The notes: generated by a model from the sequence alone, not told the origin. 64,000 nt of DNA from Pseudomonas sp. GOM7 (GCF_026723825.1 NZ_CP113519.1:1302001-1366000); one strand, 5' to 3'; shown: positions 36,761-47,093, counted from the stretch's first letter. Program-made: numbers and translations.

Positions 36761-37065
36761 GCGCTCACCTCCTGGAGTTTGGCAGGCGCGGCGAAATCGA
36801 CGCGGCGGTCGAACAGTTCCTTGGGGTCGAAGGTGCGCAGGATCTCGTCGCTGACGGTGTGGCGTTCGGCCAGGAACCAGTAGCTGGAGGCGTTGTGCAT
36901 CCACCACTCGGTGACGACGCCGGCGCGGTTCTCGCTGTTGAACACGTAGTCGGCCCATTCGGCGTCCGAGCAGGTGTTCGGATCGGGCATGCGCTTGAGT
37001 TCGCCGCCGTAGGTGAATTCGTTGATATTGCGAGGCCCGTTGAGCGGGCAGGGCATGATCTTCAT
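36757..37065 (-). CDS. soxD: Sarcosine oxidase delta subunit / N-methylglutamate dehydrogenase subunit B
   Basis: 102 residues with MKIMPCPLNGPRNINEF at the start and WADYVFNSENRAGVVTEWW in the middle, the delta-subunit pattern. Classical delta subunits bind zinc with CxxC near the N-terminus. Here the second position is Asn (C6-P-L-N9), so the metal site may be changed or lost. This CPLNGPRN form is one I associate with a second clade of sox-like operons. It is coupled to soxA by ATGA overlap and lies 165 bases from soxB with a repeat between. Confidence 0.9.
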   Translation of the reverse strand: MKIMPCPLNGPRNINEFTYGGELKRMPDPNTCSDAEWADYVFNSENRAGVVTEWWMHNASSYWFLAERHTVSDEILRTFDPKELFDRRVDFAAPAKLQEVSA

Positions 37066-37131
37066 GGTGATCCCCAGTCATTCAGCTTGCACAGCGGGTG
37101 GCGTCGGAACGTCCCCGAGCTTCGATCTGCT

Positions 37132-37223
37132 CCCTCTCCCATCTATGGGAGAGGGCTGGGGAGAGGGCGCTTTGAGTCAAGCAGCCCTCTCCCCCAACCC
37201 CTCTCCCGCAAGCGGGAGAGGGG
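37132..37223. repeat. REP-like double hairpin between soxB and soxD
   Basis: CCCTCTCCC-N6-GGGAGAGGG (37132-37155) and the perfect 12-bp hairpin CCCCTCTCCCGC-AA-GCGGGAGAGGGG (37198-37223) form a mirrored pair, with further GGGGAGAGGG/CCCTCTCCCC words between. This CCCTCTCCC family is widely dispersed in Gram-negative genomes. Inside an operon it may set the soxB to soxDAG expression ratio. Confidence 0.8.
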
Positions 37224-37230
37224 AGTTCGT

Positions 37231-38469
37231 TCAGTGGCTCGCCGCCGTGGCGCCCATCTCGTTGACCTGGCGGAAGGTCGAGAAGCGCTCGAGGGCGAAG
37301 GGTTGGATCAGCGCCGGGGTCTTGCCGCTGGCGACCAACTCGGCCATGGTCCAGCCGCAGATCGGCGTGGCCTTGAAGCCCCAGGTGCCCCAGCCGGCGT
37401 CGAGGTAATAGTTGTCCAGCGGCGAGCGGCCCATGATCGGGCTGTAGTCCGGGGTCATGTCGGTGCTGCCGGCCCACTGGCGCATCAGCTTGGCGCCGGC
37501 CATGAAGGGGAACATCTCGATGGCGTGGGCCAGCAGGCTTTCCTTGAGGTCGAGTGTGGAGCGGGTGTTGTACAGCGGGTAAGGGTCGGAGCCGCCGCCG
37601 AAGACGATCTCGCCACGGCTGGTCTGCTGCACGTAGCAGTGCAGCGCCGAGGAGCTCACCAGCGGGTCGAGGAAGGGCTTGAACGGCTGGGTGACCATGG
37701 CCTGCAGCGGGTAGGTGTGGATCGGCGCCTTGATGTTCAGCTTGTTCATCAGCAGCGAGCTGGCGCCGGCTACCGCCTGCACCACGCAGCCGCAGCGCAC
37801 GTCGCCACGGTTGGTGCGCACGGTGGTGACGCGACCGTTCTCGACGACGAAGTCCTGCACCTCGGTGAGCTGGTGAATCTCCACGCCACGCTTGGCCGCC
37901 TGCTTGGCGTAGCCCCAGGCCACGGCGTCATGGCGGGCGGTGGCACCGTCGATGTGCCAGAGCCCGGCAAGCACCGGCAGATGGCCGGGGTCGAGGTTCA
38001 GGCAGGGCACCAGTTCGCGGATCTGCTGGCGGTCGATCATCTCGGTGCGGCCACCGAAATGCTTGTTCACCTCGGCGCGCTGGCGGAAGGCGCGCACCGT
38101 GGCGTCGGTGTGCGCCAGGGTGAGCTGGCCACGCTCGGAATACATGATGTTGAAGTCGAACTCGTTGGAGAGATCCTTGAACATCCGCACCGACTCGGCA
38201 TAGAAGCGCACGCCTTCGCTGGTGAGGTAGTTGGAGCGAATCACCGCCGTGTTGCGCGCGGTGTTGCCACCGCCGAGGTAGGACTTCTCCAGCACCGCGA
38301 TGTTGGTCACGCCGTGGTACTTGGCCAGGTAATAGGCGGTGGCCAGGCCATGGCCGCCTCCACCGATGATGACCACGTCGTACGCCGGTTTGAGATCCTT
38401 CGGCGCAGGCAGGTCGACCTCCACCGGGTAGTCCGAGGACAGGCCGTACTTGATCAGGGCAAGGGGCAT
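37231..38469 (-). CDS. soxB: Sarcosine oxidase beta subunit / N-methylglutamate dehydrogenase subunit A
   Basis: 412 residues of the DAO family. The Rossmann motif GGGGHG is at 36-41, RSNYLTSEGVRFYAES follows, and the covalent FMN site is expected at the His in GATARHDAVAWGYA (His180). DAGWGTWGFKATPICGW is the C-terminal FAD motif. It oxidises the N-methyl amine (sarcosine or N-methylglutamate). It starts five bases after the folD stop, so the C1 enzymes and oxidase are co-transcribed. Confidence 0.94.
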   Translation of the reverse strand: MPLALIKYGLSSDYPVEVDLPAPKDLKPAYDVVIIGGGGHGLATAYYLAKYHGVTNIAVLEKSYLGGGNTARNTAVIRSNYLTSEGVRFYAESVRMFKDLSNEFDFNIMYSERGQLTLAHTDATVRAFRQRAEVNKHFGGRTEMIDRQQIRELVPCLNLDPGHLPVLAGLWHIDGATARHDAVAWGYAKQAAKRGVEIHQLTEVQDFVVENGRVTTVRTNRGDVRCGCVVQAVAGASSLLMNKLNIKAPIHTYPLQAMVTQPFKPFLDPLVSSSALHCYVQQTSRGEIVFGGGSDPYPLYNTRSTLDLKESLLAHAIEMFPFMAGAKLMRQWAGSTDMTPDYSPIMGRSPLDNYYLDAGWGTWGFKATPICGWTMAELVASGKTPALIQPFALERFSTFRQVNEMGATAASH

Positions 38470-38474
38470 TGCGG

Positions 38475-39350
38475 TTACTCCTGGGCCGACAGGCCGTGTT
38501 GCTGGCGGGCGGCGAGCAAGGTGTTGTGCATCAGCATGGCGATGGTCATCGGGCCGACGCCGCCGGGCACCGGGGTGATGGCCGAGGCCACCGGCAGCAC
38601 GGCGTCGAAGTCGACATCGCCGACCAGGCGCGAGCGGCCGTCCTCGTCGATGCGGTTGATGCCGACGTCGATCACCACCGCGCCGGGTTTGATCCAGTCG
38701 GCGCCGATCATCCGTGGCCGGCCGACGGCGGCGACCACGATGTCGGCCTGGCCGCAGAGCTTCTCCGGCTTGACGCTGCGCGAATGCAGCACGGTGACGC
38801 TGCAGTTGGCGGCCAGCAGCAGCGCCGCCATCGGCTTGCCGACGATGTTCGAGCGGCCGACCACCACGGCGTGTTTGCCGGACAGGTCGCCGAGGGTGTC
38901 GCGCAGCAGGCGCATGCAGCCGGCCGGGGTGCAGGGCGTGAGCACCGGGCGGCCCTGGCTGAGGCCGCCGACGTTCTCGCTGTGGAAGCCGTCGACGTCC
39001 TTGGCCGGGTCGATGGCCTGCAGCACGCGGGTCTCGTCGATATGCGCCGGCAGCGGCAACTGCACCAGAATGCCGTTGACCGTGGCGTCGGCATTGAGCG
39101 CGGCGACTACTTCCAGCACGGCTTCGGCGCTGGCGTCGGCACTCAGGCGGTATTCCAGCGAGCGGATGCCCACCTCGTTCGCGCGCAGCACCTTGTTGCG
39201 CACGTAGACCTGGCTGGCCGGGTCATCGCCGACCAGCACCACGGCCAGCGCCGGCTCGATGCCTTGGGCCTTGAGCACGGCCACGTCAGCGGCGATCTCG
39301 GCGAGCACGCGCGCGGCGGCGGCCTTGCCGTCGATCAGTTGCGCGCTCAT
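38475..39350 (-). CDS. folD: Methylenetetrahydrofolate dehydrogenase/methenyl-THF cyclohydrolase FolD
   Basis: 291 residues with all FolD marks: YVRNK (catalytic Lys), [40 protein letters not shown] and [15 protein letters not shown]. It converts the 5,10-methylene-THF made by the adjacent oxidase to 10-formyl-THF. It overlaps purU by four bases. As a copy dedicated to the sox-like operon, it is probably an extra paralog of the housekeeping enzyme. Confidence 0.96.
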   Translation of the reverse strand: MSAQLIDGKAAAARVLAEIAADVAVLKAQGIEPALAVVLVGDDPASQVYVRNKVLRANEVGIRSLEYRLSADASAEAVLEVVAALNADATVNGILVQLPLPAHIDETRVLQAIDPAKDVDGFHSENVGGLSQGRPVLTPCTPAGCMRLLRDTLGDLSGKHAVVVGRSNIVGKPMAALLLAANCSVTVLHSRSVKPEKLCGQADIVVAAVGRPRMIGADWIKPGAVVIDVGINRIDEDGRSRLVGDVDFDAVLPVASAITPVPGGVGPMTIAMLMHNTLLAARQQHGLSAQE

Positions 39351-40213
39351 CGGAAGATCACCGTCTTGTCGTGGTTGAGGAACACGCGGTGTTCGAGGTG
39401 GTACTTGACCGCCTTGGACAGGGCCACCGTCTCGGTGTCGCGACCCACCGCCACCAGGGCGTCGGGGGTGTAGTTGTGATCCACGCGCTGTACTTCCTGT
39501 TCGATGATCGGGCCTTCGTCGAGATCCGAGGTGACGTAGTGGGCGGTGGCGCCGATCAGCTTCACGCCACGCTCATAGGCCTGGTGATAGGGCTTGGCGC
39601 CCTTGAAGCCGGGCAGGAACGAGTGGTGGATGTTGATGGCACGGCCGGATAGCTGCTTGCACAGGTCGTCGGAGAGGATCTGCATGTAGCGCGCCAGCAC
39701 CACCAACTCGGTCTTGGTCTCGTCGACGATCTTCAGCAGCTCGGCTTCCTGCTGGGCCTTGGTGTCTTTGGTCACCGGCAGGTAGATGAAGCGGATGCCC
39801 TCGCGCTCGGCCATCGGCCGCAGGTCAAGGTGGTTGGAGACGATGGCGGTGATCTTCATCTGCAGCTCGCCCTTCTGGTGGCGATAGAGCAGGTCAGCCA
39901 GGCAATGGTCGTACTTGCTCACCATCAGCAGCACGCGCATCGGCTCGGTGGCGTCGTACAGCTCCCAGCTCATCGCGAAGCGCTCGGCGACCTCGGCGAA
40001 GCCGTCCTCGATCTGCTGGATATCGCCGGCGAAACCTTCGTTGAAACGGAATACCGCGCGCATGAAGAAGGCACCACTGACCTCGTCGTCGAACTGCGCC
40101 ATTTCGCTGATGTAGCAACCATGGTCGGCGAGGAAGGACGTTACGGCGGCGACGATGCCGGATGTAGCCGGGCAACTGATCTTGATCACGTATGGGTGCT
40201 TGGCGTGCTGCAT
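39347..40213 (-). CDS. purU: Formyltetrahydrofolate deformylase PurU
   Basis: 288 residues. An N-terminal ACT domain (residues 1-85, [24 protein letters not shown]) is followed by the formyl-transferase fold with [26 protein letters not shown] (catalytic Asn and His) and [15 protein letters not shown] (catalytic Asp). It releases formate from 10-formyl-THF and regenerates THF, completing oxidation of the methyl group. First gene of the operon; AGAGGA precedes ATG 40213. Confidence 0.96.
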   Translation of the reverse strand: MQHAKHPYVIKISCPATSGIVAAVTSFLADHGCYISEMAQFDDEVSGAFFMRAVFRFNEGFAGDIQQIEDGFAEVAERFAMSWELYDATEPMRVLLMVSKYDHCLADLLYRHQKGELQMKITAIVSNHLDLRPMAEREGIRFIYLPVTKDTKAQQEAELLKIVDETKTELVVLARYMQILSDDLCKQLSGRAINIHHSFLPGFKGAKPYHQAYERGVKLIGATAHYVTSDLDEGPIIEQEVQRVDHNYTPDALVAVGRDTETVALSKAVKYHLEHRVFLNHDKTVIFR

Positions 40214-40353
40214 GGCGAATCCTCTGCTGGGGGCGGCGGCAGGAAAAGCTTCATGAGTGAAATGGGTGTTCGCCTGTGAATTGAAATTACCTTGGCGAAT
40301 CTATTTTTCTTGATGGTGATTTTTATAAGTGAATGAACATGGCGTGTCCATGC

Positions 40354-40380
40354 CTGTAAGGAATTTTTTTATCCTTACAG
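40354..40380. promoter_or_regulatory. Perfect inverted repeat upstream of purU
   Basis: CTGTAAGGA-N9-TCCTTACAG (40354-40380) with a T-rich centre lies about 140 bases upstream of the purU start in an AT-rich 277-base gap. It could be an operator for a regulator such as the operon's IclR protein, or a weak hairpin ending leftward or rightward transcription. I see no sigma-54 element here. Confidence 0.5.
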
Positions 40381-40490
40381 GAAATATATGGCGCGCGGAG
40401 ATCGGCAACGGGCGTGATGTCTTCGCAAGGGCGAGGCGCCGTGAGGCTCAGGGCCGACGATTTCGGTACTGCGAGGGGAAGGAGCCTGGT

Positions 40491-40928
40491 TCAGGCCGTT
40501 TCTGGCTGCGTGACGTCATAACGGGCTCGAGCCTCGGTGATGGCGGCATGGCTGCGTTCGGCCCAGCCGACCAGATTGGCCAGCGGCACCAGCAGCGACT
40601 CGCCCAAGGCGGTCAGGCCGTATTCGACGCTGGGCGGCTTGGTGGGGTGGACGGTTCGCTTGATCAGGCCGTCGCGTTCCAGCTCGCGCAGGCTCTGGGT
40701 CAGCATGCGCTTGGAGATGTCCGGCACGGCGCGGCGCACATCGCTGAAGCGCAGCGAGCGATGGGCGAGGGCGATGAGGATCAGCGTCGTCCATTTGTCG
40801 CCGAGGTGGTCGAGCACGTCACGTACCGGGCAGCGGCCCTCGGCGAAGTTCATCGTGCTCCATGCCTGGAAGCGTTCGGCCAGCTCGATGCGCGCCTGGC
40901 TGGGGTTATCGCTAGGTAACCTGGTCAC
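40491..40928 (-). CDS. HxlR-family transcriptional regulator (YtfH/QorR-like)
   Basis: 145 residues with the HxlR winged helix: [20 protein letters not shown] (redox-sensitive Cys near residue 33), [24 protein letters not shown] and [17 protein letters not shown]. It is divergent from a quinone oxidoreductase gene, the arrangement of ytfH-ytfG, so it likely represses that gene in response to reactive quinones or aldehydes. A 7-base-spaced palindrome lies between them. Confidence 0.9.
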   Translation of the reverse strand: MTRLPSDNPSQARIELAERFQAWSTMNFAEGRCPVRDVLDHLGDKWTTLILIALAHRSLRFSDVRRAVPDISKRMLTQSLRELERDGLIKRTVHPTKPPSVEYGLTALGESLLVPLANLVGWAERSHAAITEARARYDVTQPETA

Positions 40929-40959
40929 GAAAAACTGCCTCCTTCCGCATTCATTTTTT

Positions 40960-40978
40960 TGGTCTCAGAATAAGACCA
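40960..40978. promoter_or_regulatory. Candidate HxlR operator between the regulator and qorB
   Basis: TGGTCT-N7-AGACCA (40960-40978) is a clean inverted repeat in the 81-base divergent gap, immediately upstream of both start regions. Its symmetry and position fit autoregulation and control of qorB by the HxlR dimer. Confidence 0.55.
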
Positions 40979-41009
40979 GGTTGCAATTCTAGTCCAAGAG
41001 GTGAATGCG

Positions 41010-41897
41010 ATGACAATGTCCGAAACCATTCTGATCACCGGTGCAGCCGGTCAACTGGGGCGCCTGGTGATTGCCGCCCTGCAACGCCGGGCGCCGGCGG
41101 CGAAACTCGTCGGCCTGGTACGTGACGCCAGCAGGGCCGGCGATCTGGCCGCCCAGGGCGTCGAACTGCGGGTAGCCGATTACCGTGACCCACAGGCACT
41201 GGCCAGCGCTCTGACGGGTATCGACAGGGTACTGCTGATCTCCTCCAGCGAAGTGGGCCAGCGCACCGCCCAGCACCGCAATGTGGTGGCAGCCGCAGTG
41301 GCAGCCGGGGTCAGGCTGATCGCCTACACCAGCCTGCTGCATGCCGACAGCAGCCCGATGGCCTTGGCCGTGGAGCATCGTGAAACCGAAGAGGCGATCC
41401 GTGGCAGCGGCCTGCCGTTCACCCTGCTGCGCAATGGCTGGTACAGCGAGAACTACACCCAGGGCGTGGCGGCAGCGCTGGAGCATGGCGTGGTGCTGGG
41501 CGCTGCGGCGGATGGAAAGCTCTCACTGGCCGCGCGCAGCGATTACGCCGAGGCTGCTGCCGTGGTGGTGGCGGGCGACGTGGCTGTGCATGCCGGCAAG
41601 GTCTACGAGTTGGCCGGTGACCAGGCCTGTACCCTGGCGGATTTTGCGGCTGAGATCAGCCGCCAATCCGGCAAACCGGTGCGCTATCAGGATCTGCCCG
41701 AGGCCGACTACAAGGCTGCATTGATCGGCGTAGGCCTGCCCGAAGGTTTCGCCGAACTGCTTGCCGAGAGCGATGCCAAGGCAGCTCAGGGCTCGCTGTT
41801 CGAGCCGGGCAAGGCACTGAGCCAGCTTATCGGTCGCCCGAGCACGCCGCTGAGCGAAACCGTGGCGGCCGCTCTTGCCGCTCAGAGCCTGTCGTAG
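41010..41897 (+). CDS. qorB: NAD(P)H:quinone oxidoreductase 2-like protein (QorB/YtfG)
   Basis: 295 residues from ATG 41010 with AGAGG eight bases before. Atypical SDR (NmrA-like): nucleotide motif ITGAAGQLGRLV, RDASRAGDLAAQGVELRVADY, TSLLHADSSPMALAVEH and TLLRNGWYSENY. It resembles E. coli YtfG, which reduces quinones with NADPH. The 3-prime end overlaps the convergent oxidase gene by 16 bases. Confidence 0.85.
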   Translation: MTMSETILITGAAGQLGRLVIAALQRRAPAAKLVGLVRDASRAGDLAAQGVELRVADYRDPQALASALTGIDRVLLISSSEVGQRTAQHRNVVAAAVAAGVRLIAYTSLLHADSSPMALAVEHRETEEAIRGSGLPFTLLRNGWYSENYTQGVAAALEHGVVLGAAADGKLSLAARSDYAEAAAVVVAGDVAVHAGKVYELAGDQACTLADFAAEISRQSGKPVRYQDLPEADYKAALIGVGLPEGFAELLAESDAKAAQGSLFEPGKALSQLIGRPSTPLSETVAAALAAQSLS

Positions 41898-43174
41898 GCG
41901 AAGGGTTTGGGATCGACCAGCGGTGTGCTGCCGTCGATCAGGTCGGCCAGCAGATGGCCGGCACCTGGCGCGATGCCGAAGCCATGGCCGGAATAGCCGG
42001 TGGACAGGAACAGCCCCGGTAGCTTCTCGACCGGGCCGATCACCGGAATGGCGTCCGGGGTGACGTCCATCACCCCGGCCCAGCTCTGCTCCACGCGAAT
42101 CTGGCGGAAGAAGGGGAAGGCCGCTGCCAGGGCCTCGCGCGCTTCGCTCAGAATGGCCGAGGAAGGACGCGGGTCGAGCACGCGGCAGCGCTCGAAGGGG
42201 CTCTCGCTGTCCATCTTCCAATGTCGTGGCTGACGCAGTTCCTCCAGAAAGCGACCGTCCAGGCGCAGGCGCACTTCGCGGAACTGTTTGCTCAGTGCGG
42301 GCAGGAAATCGCCCAGATAACGGAAGCTGTCCGGCGTGATCGGCGCCAGGTTGCCATTGCGCTGGGCAATCGTATAACCGCCGTCGTAGCGTTTGCGAAA
42401 GGCGTAGCGGCTGGCGCCCACGGCCAGTTCCGGGCCACCGGCCATTGGCGCGGTGCGCAGCACCGAGGCCACCACCTTGAGTTGCGGCAGGCGCAGGCCA
42501 AGGTTGGCGCAGAACAGCGTCGACCAGGCGCCGCCCGCCAGCACCACGCTGCTGCAGTTCAGACGGCCATGTTCGCTGTACAAGCCGGTGACCTTGCCCG
42601 CCGCGATATCCAGGCCGCGCACGGCACAGCCGGTGACGATGCGCGCGCCCAGGCGTTGTGCGGCGCGGGCGATCACGGCACTGGCGCGGTGCGGTTCGGC
42701 GCGGCCATCGCTGGGTGTATGCAGCGCGCCGCTCCAGCCGGCAGCGGCGCCTTCGGGCATCACCCGCAGCAGCTCTTTGCCTTCCAGCAGCCGCGCGTGC
42801 ACGCCATGGGCGCTGGCGGCCTGCAGCCAATCCGCCTGCTGTTGCAGTTGGCGCGGATTTTCGCAGGCGTAGAGTACGCCGCTACGGCGAAAGCCGAGGT
42901 CTTCGCCGAGCTGCGTCTGCCAGGTGTCCCACAGGTGCAGGCTGGCCATGGCCAGGGGAATTTCGGCCAGGTCGCGGCCCATGCTGCGGCACCAGCCCCA
43001 GTTGCGCGAGGACTGCTCGGCACCGATCAGGCCCTTTTCCAGCAGTGTCACGGCGATGCCTCGACGAGCCAGCCAGTAAGCCGTGCTGACGCCGATGATG
43101 CCGCCGCCGATGATGGCCACTTCGGTGCTTTCCGGCAGCCTGTCGCTGGCCACCTGTTCGATCTGCGGATACAT
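41882..43174 (-). CDS. FAD-dependent amino acid/amine oxidase (DadA/glycine oxidase family)
   Basis: 430 residues. GGGIIGVSTAYWLARRG is the FAD Rossmann motif, EQSSRNWGWCRSMGRDLAE follows, and the C-terminal DAO motif reads STGYSGHGFGIAPGAGHLLADLI. The SRNWGWCR segment is common in a DadA-like group next to IclR or LysR regulators. It oxidises an amino acid or N-alkyl amine, and the substrate is unknown. The adjacent IclR gene is divergent and may control it. Confidence 0.87.
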   Translation of the reverse strand: MYPQIEQVASDRLPESTEVAIIGGGIIGVSTAYWLARRGIAVTLLEKGLIGAEQSSRNWGWCRSMGRDLAEIPLAMASLHLWDTWQTQLGEDLGFRRSGVLYACENPRQLQQQADWLQAASAHGVHARLLEGKELLRVMPEGAAAGWSGALHTPSDGRAEPHRASAVIARAAQRLGARIVTGCAVRGLDIAAGKVTGLYSEHGRLNCSSVVLAGGAWSTLFCANLGLRLPQLKVVASVLRTAPMAGGPELAVGASRYAFRKRYDGGYTIAQRNGNLAPITPDSFRYLGDFLPALSKQFREVRLRLDGRFLEELRQPRHWKMDSESPFERCRVLDPRPSSAILSEAREALAAAFPFFRQIRVEQSWAGVMDVTPDAIPVIGPVEKLPGLFLSTGYSGHGFGIAPGAGHLLADLIDGSTPLVDPKPFAYDRL

Positions 43175-43188
43175 GCACGCTCTCCGGT

Positions 43189-43209
43189 GTAGGGTGCGCC
43201 GCGCGCACC
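43189..43209. repeat. Single arm of the 57-bp palindromic repeat
   Basis: GTAGGGTGCGC followed by CGCGCGCACC, a near-identical match to one arm of the elements at 33122 and 58682. It lies in the divergent gap between the FAD oxidase gene and the IclR gene. The partner arm is absent, so this is a solo unit. Confidence 0.7.
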
Positions 43210-43301
43210 GAAGGAAGGTGCTGCGAGCATGCCCTGGCCGATGGGGCGTGCAATTTGCATCGCACTGGCCGGCCTTCCTTTATCAGCATGTGAGAAAAAC
43301 C

Positions 43302-44072
43302 ATGAGTGGCACCCAGAGCCTGGAGCGGGCCTTTCTGCTGTTGCGTGTGATCGCGGCGACCGGCCAGCAGGGCGCCAGCCTGGACGACCTGCGTGCGGCA
43401 CTTGGCTGTTCGCAGGCCACCACCTACCGACTGCTGCAGTACCTGCGTCGCCAGGGCTTCGTGCGTGGCGCGCCGCAGCGCGGGCGCTACGTGTTGGGCT
43501 ATGAGCTGTTCGCCCTCGGCGCTCAGGCCGGTAATGCCAGTGCGCTGCGCGAGCGGGCACGGCCGGTGCTGCTGCGTCTGGCGCAGCGCTTCGGCGATAC
43601 CTTCTTTCTACTGGTGGCGGACGGTCATCAGGTGCTGTGCCTGGACATGTTGGCCGGCCAACTGCCAGTGCAGAGCTACAGCGGCGCGGTGGGCGGGCGC
43701 ATCCCCATGGGCGTCGGCCAGGCCTCGCAGGTGCTGCTGGCCTGGCTCGGGCGCAGCGAGCGCAACGATATCCTCGCCCACAACGCTGCGACTCTGCGCC
43801 TGGACTATGGCCTGGAGGTCGAGCGCATTGCCGCCAGCCTGCCCAGCGTCAAACGCCTGGGCTACGCCAGCGGCCTGGTGGACAAACGCCTGCCGGGCTA
43901 CACCGGCCTGGCGGTGCCCATCCTCGATGGCGATGGCCAGCCGCTGGGCGCCCTGAGCTGCGCACTGGCGCGCCCGCGCATGACCGATGCCCGACGGCAG
44001 GCGTTGGCGCAGGCCATGCAGGAAGAGGCGCAGCGCCTGGTAAGCGACGCGTTCGGCGCTGCCGGAAGCTGA
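43302..44072 (+). CDS. IclR-family transcriptional regulator
   Basis: 256 residues from ATG 43302 (MSGTQSLERAFLLLRVI). The HTH is ASLDDLRAALGCSQATTYRLL and the effector domain contains SGAVGGRIPMGVGQASQVLLAWLG and GYTGLAVPILDGDGQPLGALS. The longer upstream frame crosses the oxidase start region and is not used. Probable regulator of the divergent FAD oxidase. Confidence 0.87.
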   Translation: MSGTQSLERAFLLLRVIAATGQQGASLDDLRAALGCSQATTYRLLQYLRRQGFVRGAPQRGRYVLGYELFALGAQAGNASALRERARPVLLRLAQRFGDTFFLLVADGHQVLCLDMLAGQLPVQSYSGAVGGRIPMGVGQASQVLLAWLGRSERNDILAHNAATLRLDYGLEVERIAASLPSVKRLGYASGLVDKRLPGYTGLAVPILDGDGQPLGALSCALARPRMTDARRQALAQAMQEEAQRLVSDAFGAAGS

Positions 44073-44085
44073 GCCGGGGCTCGGG

Positions 44086-44472
44086 CTAGTGCGTCGCTTC
44101 GGCCTGGGCGAAGACTTCCTTGGCGGCAGCCAGGCCATTGAGGGCAGCGGGAAAGCCGGCATAGACCGCCATCTGCATGATGGTTTCGACGACTTCGGCG
44201 CGGCTCACGCCTACGTTGAGTGCGCCCTGGATATGCACCTTGAGTTGCGGGGCGGCATTGCCCAGTGCCGTGAGCGCCGCAACCACGGCGATTTCCCGGC
44301 TCTTCAGATCCAGGCCCGGACGGGAGTAGATGTCGCCGAAGGGGAATTCGATCAGGTAGCGGGCAAAGTCCGGAGCGATGTCGCTCAGACTCTCCAGCAC
44401 GGCTTCACCGGCGTGGCCGTCTATCTCTCTGAGTTTTGCCAGCCCTCGTTCATAGCGGTCTTGGGGATTCAT
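44086..44472 (-). CDS. Carboxymuconolactone decarboxylase-family protein
   Basis: 128 residues; ATG 44472 is preferred because AAGGAGCTGACG precedes it. The CMD fold is seen in RPGLDLKSREIAVVAALTALGNAAPQLKVHIQGALNVG and VVETIMQMAVYAGFPAALNGLAAAKE. There is no CxxC, so it is not an AhpD-type peroxidase; it resembles gamma-CMD proteins that accompany MerR regulators in stress loci. It overlaps the upstream MerR gene by 23 bases. Confidence 0.88.
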   Translation of the reverse strand: MNPQDRYERGLAKLREIDGHAGEAVLESLSDIAPDFARYLIEFPFGDIYSRPGLDLKSREIAVVAALTALGNAAPQLKVHIQGALNVGVSRAEVVETIMQMAVYAGFPAALNGLAAAKEVFAQAEATH

Positions 44473-44875
44473 CGTCAGCTCCTTCAAGGGTGGGTGTGGG
44501 CGACGCCAGGGCTAGTTCCAGCGAGCGGTAATGCTCGATCTTTGCCTGCAAGGCCTGCGCGGCGCGGTGCATCGCCTCGATCTCGGCAAGCACATCCGTC
44601 AGATGGCCTTCCAGCATCAGGCGTCGCTCCTTCACCGTGGAGTCACCGGCGCCACGCAGTGCCGCGAAGGTCTGCATCTTGCCGATCGGCATGCGCGTGG
44701 TGCGCAAGCGCAACAGGAATTCGATCCAGGCCATGTCCGATGCCGCATAGCGTCGTTGCCCTCCAGCGGCTCGAGCGACCGCCGAGATCAGGCCGATGCG
44801 CTCGTAATAACGCAGGGTGTGGGCCGTCAGGCCGGTACGTCTGGCGACTTCGTCGATGCTCAGGTGCGATTCCAT
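44450..44875 (-). CDS. MerR-family transcriptional regulator
   Basis: 141 residues: LSIDEVARRTGLTAHTLRYYERIGLI is the MerR winged helix, GGQRRYAASDMAWIEFLLRLRTTRMPIGKM follows, then a dimerisation helix. There are no conserved metal-binding Cys, so it is an AdhR/NmlR-type or drug-type member. It overlaps and is co-transcribed with the CMD gene. A promoter with the diagnostic 19-base spacer is found upstream. Confidence 0.9.
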   Translation of the reverse strand: MESHLSIDEVARRTGLTAHTLRYYERIGLISAVARAAGGQRRYAASDMAWIEFLLRLRTTRMPIGKMQTFAALRGAGDSTVKERRLMLEGHLTDVLAEIEAMHRAAQALQAKIEHYRSLELALASPTPTLEGADDESPRPL

Positions 44876-44933
44876 GAGGCGATCCTGGTGTCTGTTGAGG
44901 TTTTGCGCGCGGTCTGCGCCGAAACGCCAACAA

Positions 44934-44964
44934 ACCCTAAAGGTTGGAGCGCGCTCTAAGTCAA
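44934..44964 (-). promoter_or_regulatory. MerR-type promoter with 19-bp spacer
   Basis: On the minus strand, TTGACT (-35, 44959-44964), a 19-base spacer carrying the palindrome GAGCGCGCTC, and TAGGGT (-10, 44934-44939). The over-long spacer with central dyad is the hallmark of promoters that MerR proteins untwist to activate. It lies about 60 bases before the MerR start, implying autoregulation of merR and the CMD gene. Confidence 0.7.
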
Positions 44965-44984
44965 GCGGTTTGGCTGCCTGGCGT

Positions 44985-46931
<1,947 letters not shown>

Positions 46932-46933
46932 GC

Positions 46934-46987
46934 TACGAAACCTCGTAATCGCCCCTACGAACTTTCGTTTTTATACGAGACTTCGTA
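46934..46987. promoter_or_regulatory. Three TACGA-N4-TCGTA sites, candidate NitA binding sites
   Basis: Perfect TACGA-N4-TCGTA at 46934-46947 and 46974-46987, and a copy with one mismatch (TCGTT) at 46956-46969. Centres are 22 and 18 bases apart. They end about 90 bases upstream of the nitB -24 element, the usual place for enhancer sites, and the first touches the nitA start codon, so NitA could also repress itself. Confidence 0.75.
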
Positions 46988-47077
46988 GCCGTTGCATAGG
47001 TGCAGAACCGTCATTGAAAACCGGATCAGATAGCTAACTATTTGATCTTAAATGACAAAAAACAGAGCATCGAAAAT

Positions 47078-47093
47078 TGGCACAGCCTTCGCT
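47078..47093 (+). promoter_or_regulatory. Sigma-54 promoter of nitBCDEFGH
   Basis: TGGCACAGCCTTCGCT: TGGCAC is perfect, GG and GC are in exact -24/-12 register, and only two consensus positions differ. Transcription would start near 47104, about 50 bases before the nitB ATG. It fits the sigma-54 activator encoded divergently. Confidence 0.75.

Noticed and set aside
33863..37081. A single 1072-residue open frame covering soxA and the region of soxD
   Set aside because: The first 107 codons are a low-quality Arg/His-rich shadow of soxD. Alpha-subunit homology begins at ATG 36760, which overlaps the soxD stop.
37132..37223. Rho-independent terminator between soxB and soxD
   Set aside because: The stems are strong but lack T-tracts, and the sequence belongs to a dispersed repeat family; soxDAG must be transcribed through it.
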